Source: Streptomyces sp. Tue6028 (lineage in GTDB: Bacteria; Actinomycetota; Actinomycetes; Streptomycetales; Streptomycetaceae). Taken from it: a stretch of DNA of 64,000 nt. This document shows, piece by piece, positions 57,101-64,000 of this stretch. Both the position numbers and the translations under genes were made by a program. The first letter of the stretch is position 1, and each line of letters starts with the position of its first letter. Where the stretch lies: the NCBI RefSeq assembly GCF_002300165.1, contig NZ_MLCE01000006.1, forward strand, positions 232,165 through 296,164, written 5' to 3'. Under the pieces are notes generated by a model, which did not search any database, was not told the DNA's origin, and saw only the letters and a list, made by a program, of their open reading frames with translations.

Positions 57101-57484
57101 TCACGCGGCCTTCGGCGCGTTGACGTCCGACGGCAGCGCCTTCTGCGCGACCTCGACGAGCGCGGCGAACGCGTTGGCGTCGTTGACGGCCAGCTCCGCG
57201 AGGATCTTGCGGTCCACCTCGATGTTGGCGGCCTTCAGACCCTGGATGAGGCGGTTGTACGTCATGCCGTTCTGGCGGGCCGCAGCGTTGATGCGCTGGA
57301 TCCACAGCTGACGGAAGTCGCCCTTGCGCTTCTTGCGGTCGTTGTAGTTGTAGACCAGCGAGTGGGTGACCTGCTCCTTGGCCTTGCGGTACAGGCGCGA
57401 ACGCTGACCGCGGTATCCGGAGGCCTGCTCCAGGATCGCCCGGCGCTTCTTGTGGGCGTTGACTGCCCGCTTGACGCGTGCCAC
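57101..57484 (-). CDS. rplT: Ribosomal protein L20
   Basis: A 127-residue large-subunit protein that binds 23S rRNA early in assembly. The basic N-terminus [20 protein letters not shown] and [19 protein letters not shown], then [20 protein letters not shown], are diagnostic. Last gene of infC-rpmI-rplT. Confidence 0.99.
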   Translation of the reverse strand: MARVKRAVNAHKKRRAILEQASGYRGQRSRLYRKAKEQVTHSLVYNYNDRKKRKGDFRQLWIQRINAAARQNGMTYNRLIQGLKAANIEVDRKILAELAVNDANAFAALVEVAQKALPSDVNAPKAA

Positions 57485-57581
57485 TTTGTTTAACTCCTTG
57501 TAGCGGGGCCGTGGTGGTCGTCACACGGCCCGAAATCGATTGGGTCCCGGTCCAGACGCGCGGCGCCGAGGCGCCGGTGCG

Positions 57582-57776
57582 TCACTTGCCGAGAAGCTTC
57601 TTGATCTTCTTGGCGTCGCCCGGGGCCATCTCGGCGTTGCCGGTGAGGCGACGCGTCAGACGGGACGACTTGTGCTCGAGCAGGTGGCGCTTGCCGGCGC
57701 GCTCACGGAGCACCTTGCCGGAGCCGGTGACCTTGAAGCGCTTGCTGGCACCGCTGTGCGACTTGTTCTTCGGCAT
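57582..57776 (-). CDS. rpmI: Ribosomal protein L35
   Basis: A 64-residue protein. [20 protein letters not shown] and [16 protein letters not shown] are typical. It lies between infC and rplT, with 97 bases to rplT. Confidence 0.99.
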   Translation of the reverse strand: MPKNKSHSGASKRFKVTGSGKVLRERAGKRHLLEHKSSRLTRRLTGNAEMAPGDAKKIKKLLGK

Positions 57777-57928
57777 AGCGCCGTTATCTCCTCGTCAGTG
57801 GCGTTCCGGTGCCCGGTCGTGAAACCGGGCACGATGGAACGTCATATGTATCGATTGACATCCCCGGACTGCTGTCCCGGGCGCCTCGGACTCCCGTCCT
57901 GAGCGCTCCCGGGGCGTGGGTCCTGGGA

Positions 57929-58600
57929 TCAGGCCTCGGCGGGAGCCTCGGCCGGAGCCTCGGCGGAAGCCTCGGCCGGGGCCTCGGCGGTCTCGGCCTC
58001 GGCGGCGTTCTGCGAGCGACCGGGGTTGGCCTTCGCTTCCGCCTTGCGGGCCGCCTGGGCCTCACGGGCCTCGGCCATCGCCTCGGTCTTCTTCTTGTGC
58101 GGACCGAGAACCATGATCATGTTCCGGCCGTCCTGCTTCGGGTTCGACTCGACGAAACCGAGGTCCTGGACGTCCTCCGCGAGACGCTGCAGCAGTCGGT
58201 AGCCCAGCTCGGGCCGGGACTGCTCGCGACCACGGAACATGATCGTGATCTTGACCTTGTCGCCCTGCTTGAGGAACCGGACGACGTGACCCTTCTTGGT
58301 GTCGTAGTCGTGCGGGTCGATCTTCGGCCGGAGCTTCATCTCCTTGATGACCGTGTGCGCCTGGTTCTTGCGCGCCTCACGGGCCTTCATGGCCGACTCG
58401 TACTTGAACTTCCCGTAGTCCATGAGCTTGCAGACGGGCGGACGGGCGTTCGCCGCGACCTCGACCAGGTCCAGGTCGTACTCCTGCGCAAGCTCCAGGG
58501 CCTTGGCAAGCGGAACAATCCCGACCTGCTCGCCGCTGGGACCGACAAGTCGCACCTCGGGAACGCGAATCCGGTCGTTGATGCGGGGCTCGGCGCTGAT
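57929..58600 (-). CDS. infC: Translation initiation factor IF-3, probable ATC start
   Basis: A 223-residue factor that blocks premature subunit joining and proofreads start codons. The N-domain is [20 protein letters not shown] with [11 protein letters not shown]; the C-domain contains [19 protein letters not shown] and LKLRPKID-like [12 protein letters not shown]. The last 45 residues are an Ala/Glu-rich actinobacterial tail. I choose ATC 58600 (ISAEPRIND), four bases after AGGAGG. The mycobacterial protein, as I recall it, begins STETRVNERIRV at the same place. GTG 58624 is the conventional alternative. Rare start codons let IF-3 repress its own synthesis. Confidence 0.93.
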   Translation of the reverse strand: MSAEPRINDRIRVPEVRLVGPSGEQVGIVPLAKALELAQEYDLDLVEVAANARPPVCKLMDYGKFKYESAMKAREARKNQAHTVIKEMKLRPKIDPHDYDTKKGHVVRFLKQGDKVKITIMFRGREQSRPELGYRLLQRLAEDVQDLGFVESNPKQDGRNMIMVLGPHKKKTEAMAEAREAQAARKAEAKANPGRSQNAAEAETAEAPAEASAEAPAEAPAEA

Positions 58601-58678
58601 GGATCCTCCTCGGTAGCACCACACGGCGGTCTGGCGGACAGCCGCGTATGTCTCTGATGACACGTGGACCAACCACCG

Positions 58679-58912
58679 CGGGGCATGAAAAATGCCCCGT
58701 GACGGAACACAGGCGGGGCTCCATGACTACCGGAGCACCGCCGCGGTGAACCGCGGGGCGCACTATCGGGCGACTCCACCGTCCGTACGGAACGGTGGTG
58801 GCCGCCTGACCGGGTGACCCGCCGCCCCGGAGGACGGTCAGGTGGGAGATCGGAGCCTCCACTTGTGGGTCGAGCACATACGTGTCCGACCGGTCGTTAC
58901 ACAAGGTTAGCA
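58679..58912 (-). promoter_or_regulatory. Structured infC leader
   Basis: The infC leader is at least 300 bases long. Three hairpins are visible: 58776-58798 (7-bp outer stem with inner ccg/cgg), 58741-58756 (6-bp stem, 4-base loop) and 58679-58699 (8-bp stem). The last is about 70 bases before the Shine-Dalgarno. A TAACCT -10-like element is near 58912. The arrangement fits an attenuation or autoregulation leader. The remaining bases to 58992 hold no gene. Confidence 0.45.
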
Positions 58913-58992
58913 GCTCCCCCGGGCCCGCGCTAACCGGGCGCCTCGGGCTCCCCCGCGCGGACGGCCGCGCACCTGGGCCTATCGTGTCAGGT

Positions 58993-59349
58993 ATGAGTGA
59001 CACCCCTCCCCAGACTCCCGACTACGACACCATGGCCCGCGACATCGCCGAGGTCCCGGCGGTCGAGGTGATCGTGACGGTCGCCGTGAACCTGATGAGC
59101 GCCGCCGCCGTGAAGCTCGGTCTGACCGAGGAGGGGGACGAGCACAAGGACCTGGACGAGGCGCGCAAGCTGGTCACCGCGCTGGCCGGGCTGCTCGACG
59201 CGAGCGCGACCGAGATCAGCTCCTTCCACGCGGCGCCGCTGCGCGACGGCCTGAAGTCGCTCCAGCTGGCGTTCCGCGAGGCGTCGATCGTCCCGGACGA
59301 GCCGGGCCAGGGGCCGGGCGAGAAGTACACGGGCCCGGTCTACGGCTGA
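58993..59349 (+). CDS. DUF1844 domain protein
   Basis: A 118-residue protein starting at ATG 58993. YDTMARDIAEVPAVEVIVTV, AVNLMSAAAVKLGL and HKDLDEARKLVTALAGLLDA match DUF1844. It is soluble and helical, of unknown function, and commonly found next to infC in actinobacteria, here divergent from it. Confidence 0.88.
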   Translation: MSDTPPQTPDYDTMARDIAEVPAVEVIVTVAVNLMSAAAVKLGLTEEGDEHKDLDEARKLVTALAGLLDASATEISSFHAAPLRDGLKSLQLAFREASIVPDEPGQGPGEKYTGPVYG

Positions 59350-59356
59350 CCTTCAC

Positions 59357-60088
59357 TCACCGACGTACGTACAGGGGCTCGCCCGGCGGCGTCGCCTCGG
59401 CCGGCAGCAGCGCCAGGTCGAGGCCGCGCACCAGGCGGGCCCTCAGTGTCTCGTCGGCCGCGAGCCGCTCGGCGACCGAGCGGGCCGCCTCGGCCGGGGC
59501 GGCGGACGGGTCGAGCACGAGGGCGAGGGTGCCGTCGGCGCGGCCGGGCCCGAGGTGGGCGCGCAGCACCAGCGGCTCGGCGGCGACCGCGGCCCGCACC
59601 GCGGCCACGACGGCCGGGTCGGCGAGCGGGTCGGTCGAGGTGCGTCCCTCGGCGAGCGCGAGCAGCGCCGGGCCCGTCAGCTCGTAGGGCACGGGCCCCG
59701 CCATGTCCAGGACGATCGTGTCGGCCTTCTCGTGCGCGGCGGCCTGCAGCGCCTGGTGCAGGGGTACGGCGACGGGGCGGGCCGCGGGGTCCCAGCGGGC
59801 CAGCGACTCGGTGGACGTGAAGGCGGGCAGCGCCGTGCGGTGGCCGGCCTTCAGGGTCGGCACCGCCATGTCGCTGGTCTTCTCGTGACGCAGTCCGTTC
59901 TCGTCCTCCTCGACCTCGCCGAGGACGGCCACCACGGGCACGAGCAGCCGGGCGCCCTTGAGCGCCTCCAGGACGGGCCCGACGGCGGTGCGGTCCTCGG
60001 CCCAGGCCGCGAGCGCCGCGCTGAGCTTCGGGTCGGCGCTGCCGTCGTCGTCGGAGAAGCCGGAGTCGGGAATGTTCTTGTTCGCCAC
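59357..60088 (-). CDS. SseB-family protein
   Basis: A 243-residue protein. An N-terminal helical part (SAALAAWAEDRTAVGPVLEA) is followed by the SseB-like alpha/beta core with LLVPVVAVLGEVEEDENGL, VPTLKAGHRTALPAFTSTES and ALQAAAHEKADTIVLDMAGP. SseB-like proteins have no known catalytic site. It is convergent with the DUF1844 gene, with only 7 bases between stop codons. Confidence 0.88.
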   Translation of the reverse strand: MANKNIPDSGFSDDDGSADPKLSAALAAWAEDRTAVGPVLEALKGARLLVPVVAVLGEVEEDENGLRHEKTSDMAVPTLKAGHRTALPAFTSTESLARWDPAARPVAVPLHQALQAAAHEKADTIVLDMAGPVPYELTGPALLALAEGRTSTDPLADPAVVAAVRAAVAAEPLVLRAHLGPGRADGTLALVLDPSAAPAEAARSVAERLAADETLRARLVRGLDLALLPAEATPPGEPLYVRR

Positions 60089-60236
60089 GGTCCCGACCCT
60101 ATCGGGGTGATGCTGCTGTGCTTGTGCGGCCCCGGTAACCCGGCGGTGACAAGGCTCATGCGTTTCTCAGCCTTCCCTGACACACATCTCACATGCGTCT
60201 AACCACGGGCACAGCCCCGGCGCCCAGCATCGCGGG

Positions 60237-61205
60237 ATGGACCGTCACAGAGCCCGAGGGCGCCGCGCCCGCACCGCCCGACGCACGCCGCTGCTGTCCG
60301 CCCTGGTGGCCTCCGCCGTACTGGTGGGCGGCACCGCGGCCGGCACCTTCTACATGAAGGCCCAGGCGCACGACGGCTCCGGGCCCGTATCGTCGTCCGG
60401 GTCCCCGGCGGCGTCCTCGGCGTCGCCCGCCGTCAGCGAGGAGGCGTCGGTGGAACCCGTGGCGGAGCCCTCGGTCGATCGTGAGGCGCTGCTCGCCGTG
60501 GCGATGAAGTCGGTGACGGCGGAGAACGGGGCGAAGGTGTCGGTCGCGGTCCTCGACCTCACGTCCGGCGAGAGCTCCATGTACGGCGACGGCTCCTTCG
60601 ACACCGCGAGCATCGTGAAGGTCGACATCCTGGCGGCGCTGCTGCTCCAGGTCCAGGACGCGGACCGGCATCTCACGGCCCAGGAGAAGGCGTACGCCAC
60701 CGCGATGATCGAGCACAGCGACAACGCGGCGGCGTCCGCGCTGTGGGACGAGATCGGGCGGGCGGACGGCCTGGACTCCGCGAACGCCCGCTTCGGCCTG
60801 TCCGGCACGCAGGGCGGCGACGGCGTGCTGTGGGGGCTGACGCAGACCACGGCGGCCGATCAACTCACCCTGCTCCGGCAGGTGTTCGGCGTCGGCGACG
60901 CCGAGCTCTCGAAGAGTTCGCGCGCCTATGTGCAGGGGCTCATGGGCGGTGTCGCGGCGGGCCAGCACTGGGGGGTCTCGGCGGTGGCGGACGGCTCCGC
61001 GTGGGCCCTGAAGAACGGGTGGTTGGCGCGCAGCACGACCGGGCTGTGGGACATCAACAGCATCGGACGGGTCACCGCCGACGGACGCTCCTACCTGGTG
61101 GCGACCCTGTCGAACGGCAACTCCACGCAGGCGAAGGGGATTTCGCTGGTGGAGGCGGCGGCGCGGGCGGCCGTGTCGGCGTTCCGGGACACGGACACGG
61201 GCTGA
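60237..61205 (+). CDS. Exported class A beta-lactamase-like serine hydrolase
   Basis: A 322-residue protein with a signal/anchor segment (LLSALVASAVLVGGTAAGTF) and a Ser/Ala/Pro-rich linker to about residue 80. The penicillin-recognising fold shows TASIVKVDI (SxxK with the catalytic Ser), AMIEHSDNAAASALWDEIG (SDN motif) and AWALKNGWL (KTG replaced by KNG). The loop that holds the lactamase Glu is not obvious, so a peptidoglycan role or an inactive relative is as likely as true beta-lactamase activity. It is divergent from the SseB gene. Confidence 0.88.
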   Translation: MDRHRARGRRARTARRTPLLSALVASAVLVGGTAAGTFYMKAQAHDGSGPVSSSGSPAASSASPAVSEEASVEPVAEPSVDREALLAVAMKSVTAENGAKVSVAVLDLTSGESSMYGDGSFDTASIVKVDILAALLLQVQDADRHLTAQEKAYATAMIEHSDNAAASALWDEIGRADGLDSANARFGLSGTQGGDGVLWGLTQTTAADQLTLLRQVFGVGDAELSKSSRAYVQGLMGGVAAGQHWGVSAVADGSAWALKNGWLARSTTGLWDINSIGRVTADGRSYLVATLSNGNSTQAKGISLVEAAARAAVSAFRDTDTG

Positions 61206-61360
61206 GGCTCAGGTCGTTCGGGGCGCTGCGGGGGGGGTATGCGCCGCAACACCCGTACCGCCTGCACGGATTGCCCGGGGTACCCAGGGGGCCCGACCGG
61301 CCCACCGGTGAACTCCGGCAGGACCGGTTCCGTTCGGGTCCCGCCGTCAGAGGGCGCTGG

Positions 61361-61481
61361 GCGTCGCCGTGCCGGCCCGGGTCCCGCGATGACGCGTGTG
61401 CCGCTGGGCGTCGCCGTACCCGCCCAGGTCCCGCCGCCCGACGCGTGCGACTAGGCGTCGCCGTACCGGCCCGGGTCACGG
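61361..61481. repeat. 47-bp tandem repeat including the mycosin gene's 3' end
   Basis: Copies start at 61361, 61408 and 61455, each beginning gcgtcgccgt and carrying a ccc(g/a)ggtc core; the first two also share a gacgcgtg segment. The third, partial copy encodes the last residues of the mycosin gene (RDPGRYGDA); the first two lie past its stop codon. Confidence 0.75.
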
Positions 61482-62677
61482 CGGCCGCGCCACAGCACGA
61501 CCGCCGCCGCCAGCAGGGCCGCGCCGAGGCCGCCCGCGAGGGGGCCCGCCCAGCCCGAGGAGTCGTCGTCGCCCTTGGCGGTGTCGGGACCCGAGCCGAA
61601 GTACTTCCCGCCGTACGCCTGCGAGTGGAGCCCTTCGGGCTTGAGCCGGCCGCCTGCCTTGATGGCGGCGGCGGGGTCGACGAAACCGAACCCGCGGGAG
61701 TCGTCGTGACCGCCGGCCGGGGAGTTCCGGGCGGTGTCCTCCAGGAGCTGCTTGATCTGCGCCGGGGACAGACCGGGGTGGGCCGCCTTGATGAGCGCGA
61801 CCGCGCCGGAGACGAAGGCGGACGCCGCGCTCGTGCCCCAGCCCTCGTAGTAGCGGTCGTCCGGGTCGGCGATGACGACGTCGACGCCGGGCGCGCTCAC
61901 CGTGGCGTACCAGCGGCGGGTGGAGAAGGAGGCGCGGGTGCCGTAGCGGTCCACGGCGGTCGCCGCGATCACACCCGGGTAGGCGGCCGGGTAGGAGATG
62001 TGGTCGCCCTTCTCGCCCCCGTTGCCGGCCGAGGCGACGACGACGGCGCCCTTGCGCAGGGCGTACTGGACGGCCTCGTCCTCCGCCGGTTCGGGGTGGG
62101 CGGACTTGGAGTCGTCGCCGAGGGAGAGGTTGATGACGTCGGCGCCGTGGTCGGTGGCCCAGCGGATGCCTTCGGCGAGTGCGTTGCCCCGGGTGTTGCG
62201 GGCCTTCGTCCGGGCGGAGTCGCCGTCCTCCAGAATGACGCGGACCGGGAGGACCTTCGCCTCCGGGGCGATGCCCATGACTCCGTCGTCGTCGCCCGGG
62301 CCGTGACCGTGCCCGGCGATGATGCCCGCCATGGCCGTGCCGTGCCTGGCCCACGCCCGGTCGCCACGGCTCGCGCCGAAGCCGACCATGTCCTTGCCGG
62401 TGAGGACGTTCCCGTCGAGGTCCGGGTGCCGGGCGTCGACGCCCGTGTCGAGGACGGCGACGGTGATGCCCTTGCCCTTGGTCGTCCGCCAGGCCTGCTG
62501 GGTGTGCATCGCGTCCAGTGCCCACTGCTTGGCGCGTATGCCGTCGGCGTACGCGGTGGTGGACGGCACCAGGGCGAGGGACCCGGCCAGCAGGACACCG
62601 AGCAGCCCGGCCCGGCGGGTCACCCCGGTCGGGCGGGCCCGCCCCGCCGTGCGGACCGGTCCGGCCTTGCGGATCAT
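61451..62677 (-). CDS. Mycosin-like S8 serine protease (type VII secretion-associated type)
   Basis: A 408-residue subtilase. The signal peptide (AGLLGVLLAGSLALVPSTTA) ends near AYADG; a propeptide-like stretch follows. Catalytic residues: Asp in TVAVLDTGVDARHPDLDG, His in ARHGTAMAGIIAGHG and Ser in GWGTSAASAFVSGAVAL. Asn for the oxyanion hole is in VVVASAGNGGEKGDHISYP. The C-terminus has one helix (LAGGLGAALLAAAVVLW) followed by a basic anchor. This is mycosin layout. ATG 62677 overlaps the stop codon of the upstream gene. No ESX gene is visible here. Confidence 0.92.
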   Translation of the reverse strand: MIRKAGPVRTAGRARPTGVTRRAGLLGVLLAGSLALVPSTTAYADGIRAKQWALDAMHTQQAWRTTKGKGITVAVLDTGVDARHPDLDGNVLTGKDMVGFGASRGDRAWARHGTAMAGIIAGHGHGPGDDDGVMGIAPEAKVLPVRVILEDGDSARTKARNTRGNALAEGIRWATDHGADVINLSLGDDSKSAHPEPAEDEAVQYALRKGAVVVASAGNGGEKGDHISYPAAYPGVIAATAVDRYGTRASFSTRRWYATVSAPGVDVVIADPDDRYYEGWGTSAASAFVSGAVALIKAAHPGLSPAQIKQLLEDTARNSPAGGHDDSRGFGFVDPAAAIKAGGRLKPEGLHSQAYGGKYFGSGPDTAKGDDDSSGWAGPLAGGLGAALLAAAVVLWRGRRDPGRYGDA

Positions 62678-64000
62678 GACGGCTTCTCCGTGGCCGAGGT
62701 GACGGTCTTGCGGAAACCCCGCTCGACACGGTCGGCGAGGCCCTGCGCCTCGTGGCCGAGGCCCGCCTGCGCCGGGGTCGTGGTCGCACCGGGCTCGATG
62801 GCGTCCTCGGCCGCCTGCGGCGTGGTGACGGCACGGCCGTCCGCGAAACCGGAGACGGCGTAGACCACGACGGGGGCGTCGGTCAGCACCGACACCGTCC
62901 AGGAGGCGCGCTGCGCGGTGCCGAAGTGGTCGGCGACGGTTCCCTCTGCGGCGTACGGGCGGGGCATCAGGTCGGTGCGGCGCTCCAGGCCCTCCTTCTC
63001 GAAGCGGGCCTTGAGGGAGGTCATCGCCGCCGCGTCGGCCTTGGTGAACAGCAGGCCGACGGTGGTGACATGGCTGCGGGTGGCGTCCGTGTACGTGGCG
63101 CGCAGCAGCCGCAGACAGCCGACCGGGGCGAGGGCCTTGCGCAGGAGCGGGTCGAAGGCGTCCTTGCAGCCGGTGTCCGGCGCGACGGCGATCCGGGTCC
63201 AGACGCGGTCGGCGCCACCGGGTCCGGCTCCGTCGCCCCGCACGGTGGGCGGGAAGAGCCGGTCCACGGGCACGCTGTGCCACAGGTCGCCGGCCGACGC
63301 GAACGCGTCGCCCGAGCCCTCGCCGTCGGTGCCGCCGGTGAGCCAACTGCCCGTCACCGCGCCGCCGATGAGTCCGACTCCGAGGACGACGCAGGCCGCG
63401 GCGGCCACGATGCGGGGACGGGTCCTGCCGCCGCGCGAGGTGCGTGGACGCTCGCCGGTCCCGTCGTGGGTGTCCGGCTCTGCGAACGAGACGAAGGGGC
63501 GCTCCGCTCCCGGGGTGCGCGACGGAGGTACGGGGGCGCGGGGCGGGGTGTGCGGGGGCGCGGCCGGCTCCTGGGCCGGGACGGGCCGCAGCCGCCTGGT
63601 CGTCTCCGTGCTGTTCTCCTCGGGCGGGCCGGTGCGCGGCGGTACGCCGGGCCGGGCGGATCCGGGTGTGGCCGGCGGAGCGTCCGGGAAGCGGGCGGAG
63701 GCCGGGGGTGGCGGCGGGGTGACGGCGCCCGGCCGGCGCGCGGCGGGCAGGCCGGACGCCGTGCCGGTGGAGTCCTCCGCGTCCCGCTCGGGGGCGCCGG
63801 CGGGACGGGCGGGCCCGTCCCCGGGCCCGTGGGCCGGCGTACCGGGCCGGCGCGGCGACCGGTCACCGGGGGTGCCGGTCCCGTGCGCCGCGACATCGGT
63901 GGACGGGGCGAAGAAGTCGTACGAGCTCGGTGGCGACGGCACCCGCGCAGCGCTTCCGGCCCGCGGCGCCGCACCGGCACCCGTGGAAGGGGGTTCCACC
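62674..64000 (-). CDS. Membrane-anchored protein with long proline-rich N-terminus (5' end at window edge)
   Basis: At least 441 residues; the first visible start codon (GTG 63999) is at the window edge, so more may lie outside. About 230 residues of Pro/Arg/Thr-rich disorder are followed by one helix (RIVAAAACVVLGVGLIGGAV) and an outer domain of about 200 residues with Cys in DTGCKDAFDPLLRKALAPVGCLR. I do not recognise this domain. It overlaps the mycosin gene by four bases (ATGA), so the two are coexpressed and may form a complex at the membrane. Confidence 0.8.
   Translation of the reverse strand, partial: VEPPSTGAGAAPRAGSAARVPSPPSSYDFFAPSTDVAAHGTGTPGDRSPRRPGTPAHGPGDGPARPAGAPERDAEDSTGTASGLPAARRPGAVTPPPPPASARFPDAPPATPGSARPGVPPRTGPPEENSTETTRRLRPVPAQEPAAPPHTPPRAPVPPSRTPGAERPFVSFAEPDTHDGTGERPRTSRGGRTRPRIVAAAACVVLGVGLIGGAVTGSWLTGGTDGEGSGDAFASAGDLWHSVPVDRLFPPTVRGDGAGPGGADRVWTRIAVAPDTGCKDAFDPLLRKALAPVGCLRLLRATYTDATRSHVTTVGLLFTKADAAAMTSLKARFEKEGLERRTDLMPRPYAAEGTVADHFGTAQRASWTVSVLTDAPVVVYAVSGFADGRAVTTPQAAEDAIEPGATTTPAQAGLGHEAQGLADRVERGFRKTVTSATEKPS

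Overview
The window is a G+C-rich stretch (roughly 70% or more) of an actinobacterial chromosome, almost certainly Streptomyces. The evidence is the gene content and order (pheST, rplT-rpmI-infC, argCJBDR, argH, a cobalamin block, metNIQ), the frequent GTG/TTG starts, the ATGA/GTGA overlaps inside operons, ARG-box regulation and families typical of Streptomyces (DUF5997, DUF6314, DUF1918, MocR/EamA pair, SpoIIE-type phosphatase, mycosin). It reads as core chromosome. I see no prophage, insertion sequence, integrase, CRISPR array, rRNA or tRNA.

Layout. 1-1510: tail of a membrane Ser/Thr kinase and a SpoU-type RNA methyltransferase. 1575-8370: corrinoid genes on the minus strand: a Met8-like/uroporphyrinogen methyltransferase fusion, a very large protein fusing a BluB-type dimethylbenzimidazole synthase to CobT behind about 675 residues of disordered sequence, and CobL. 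8507-13087: a GNAT enzyme, the methionine transporter metNIQ with a short Cys/Met leader peptide, and a HAD phosphatase. 13157-20759: small membrane proteins, a GNAT, a small sigma factor, an exported glycerophosphodiesterase, an acyltransferase, a TetR/MFS efflux pair with a clear operator, and an aldo/keto reductase. 21149-34685: arginine biosynthesis in two blocks (argH with argG, and argCJBDR), both with ARG boxes over good promoters. Between the blocks lie exported proteins, including a membrane oxidoreductase, a double FMN-binding protein and ApbE flavinyltransferase that look like one extracytoplasmic flavin electron-transfer unit.

34885-50830: mixed regulators and enzymes: DUF5997, a LysR-like effector domain without HTH, a MerR regulator with a carboxymuconolactone decarboxylase-like protein, a GH51 arabinofuranosidase with its own operator, a degenerate histidine phosphatase, a MocR regulator divergent from an EamA exporter, a GHL10 hydrolase, 3-hydroxybutyryl-CoA dehydrogenase, a NUDIX enzyme, a large TPR regulator and a SpoIIE phosphatase. 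51007-58600: translation genes pheST and infC-rpmI-rplT, with an orphan sensor kinase and a second SpoU methyltransferase. 58993-64000: DUF1844, SseB, a penicillin-binding-type serine hydrolase, a mycosin-like subtilase, and a membrane-anchored partner cut by the window edge.

Most notable: (i) a 28-codon, apparently leaderless ORF ending in a Cys/Met-rich motif upstream of metNIQ, a likely attenuator; (ii) a MocR/EamA pair whose divergent start codons overlap, each with a -10 element placed for leaderless transcription; (iii) a two-tier long palindrome in the cobT leader; (iv) the BluB-CobT fusion; (v) an exported protein made of two copies of a domain with 267 of 270 bases identical; (vi) an infC gene whose Shine-Dalgarno points to an ATC start.
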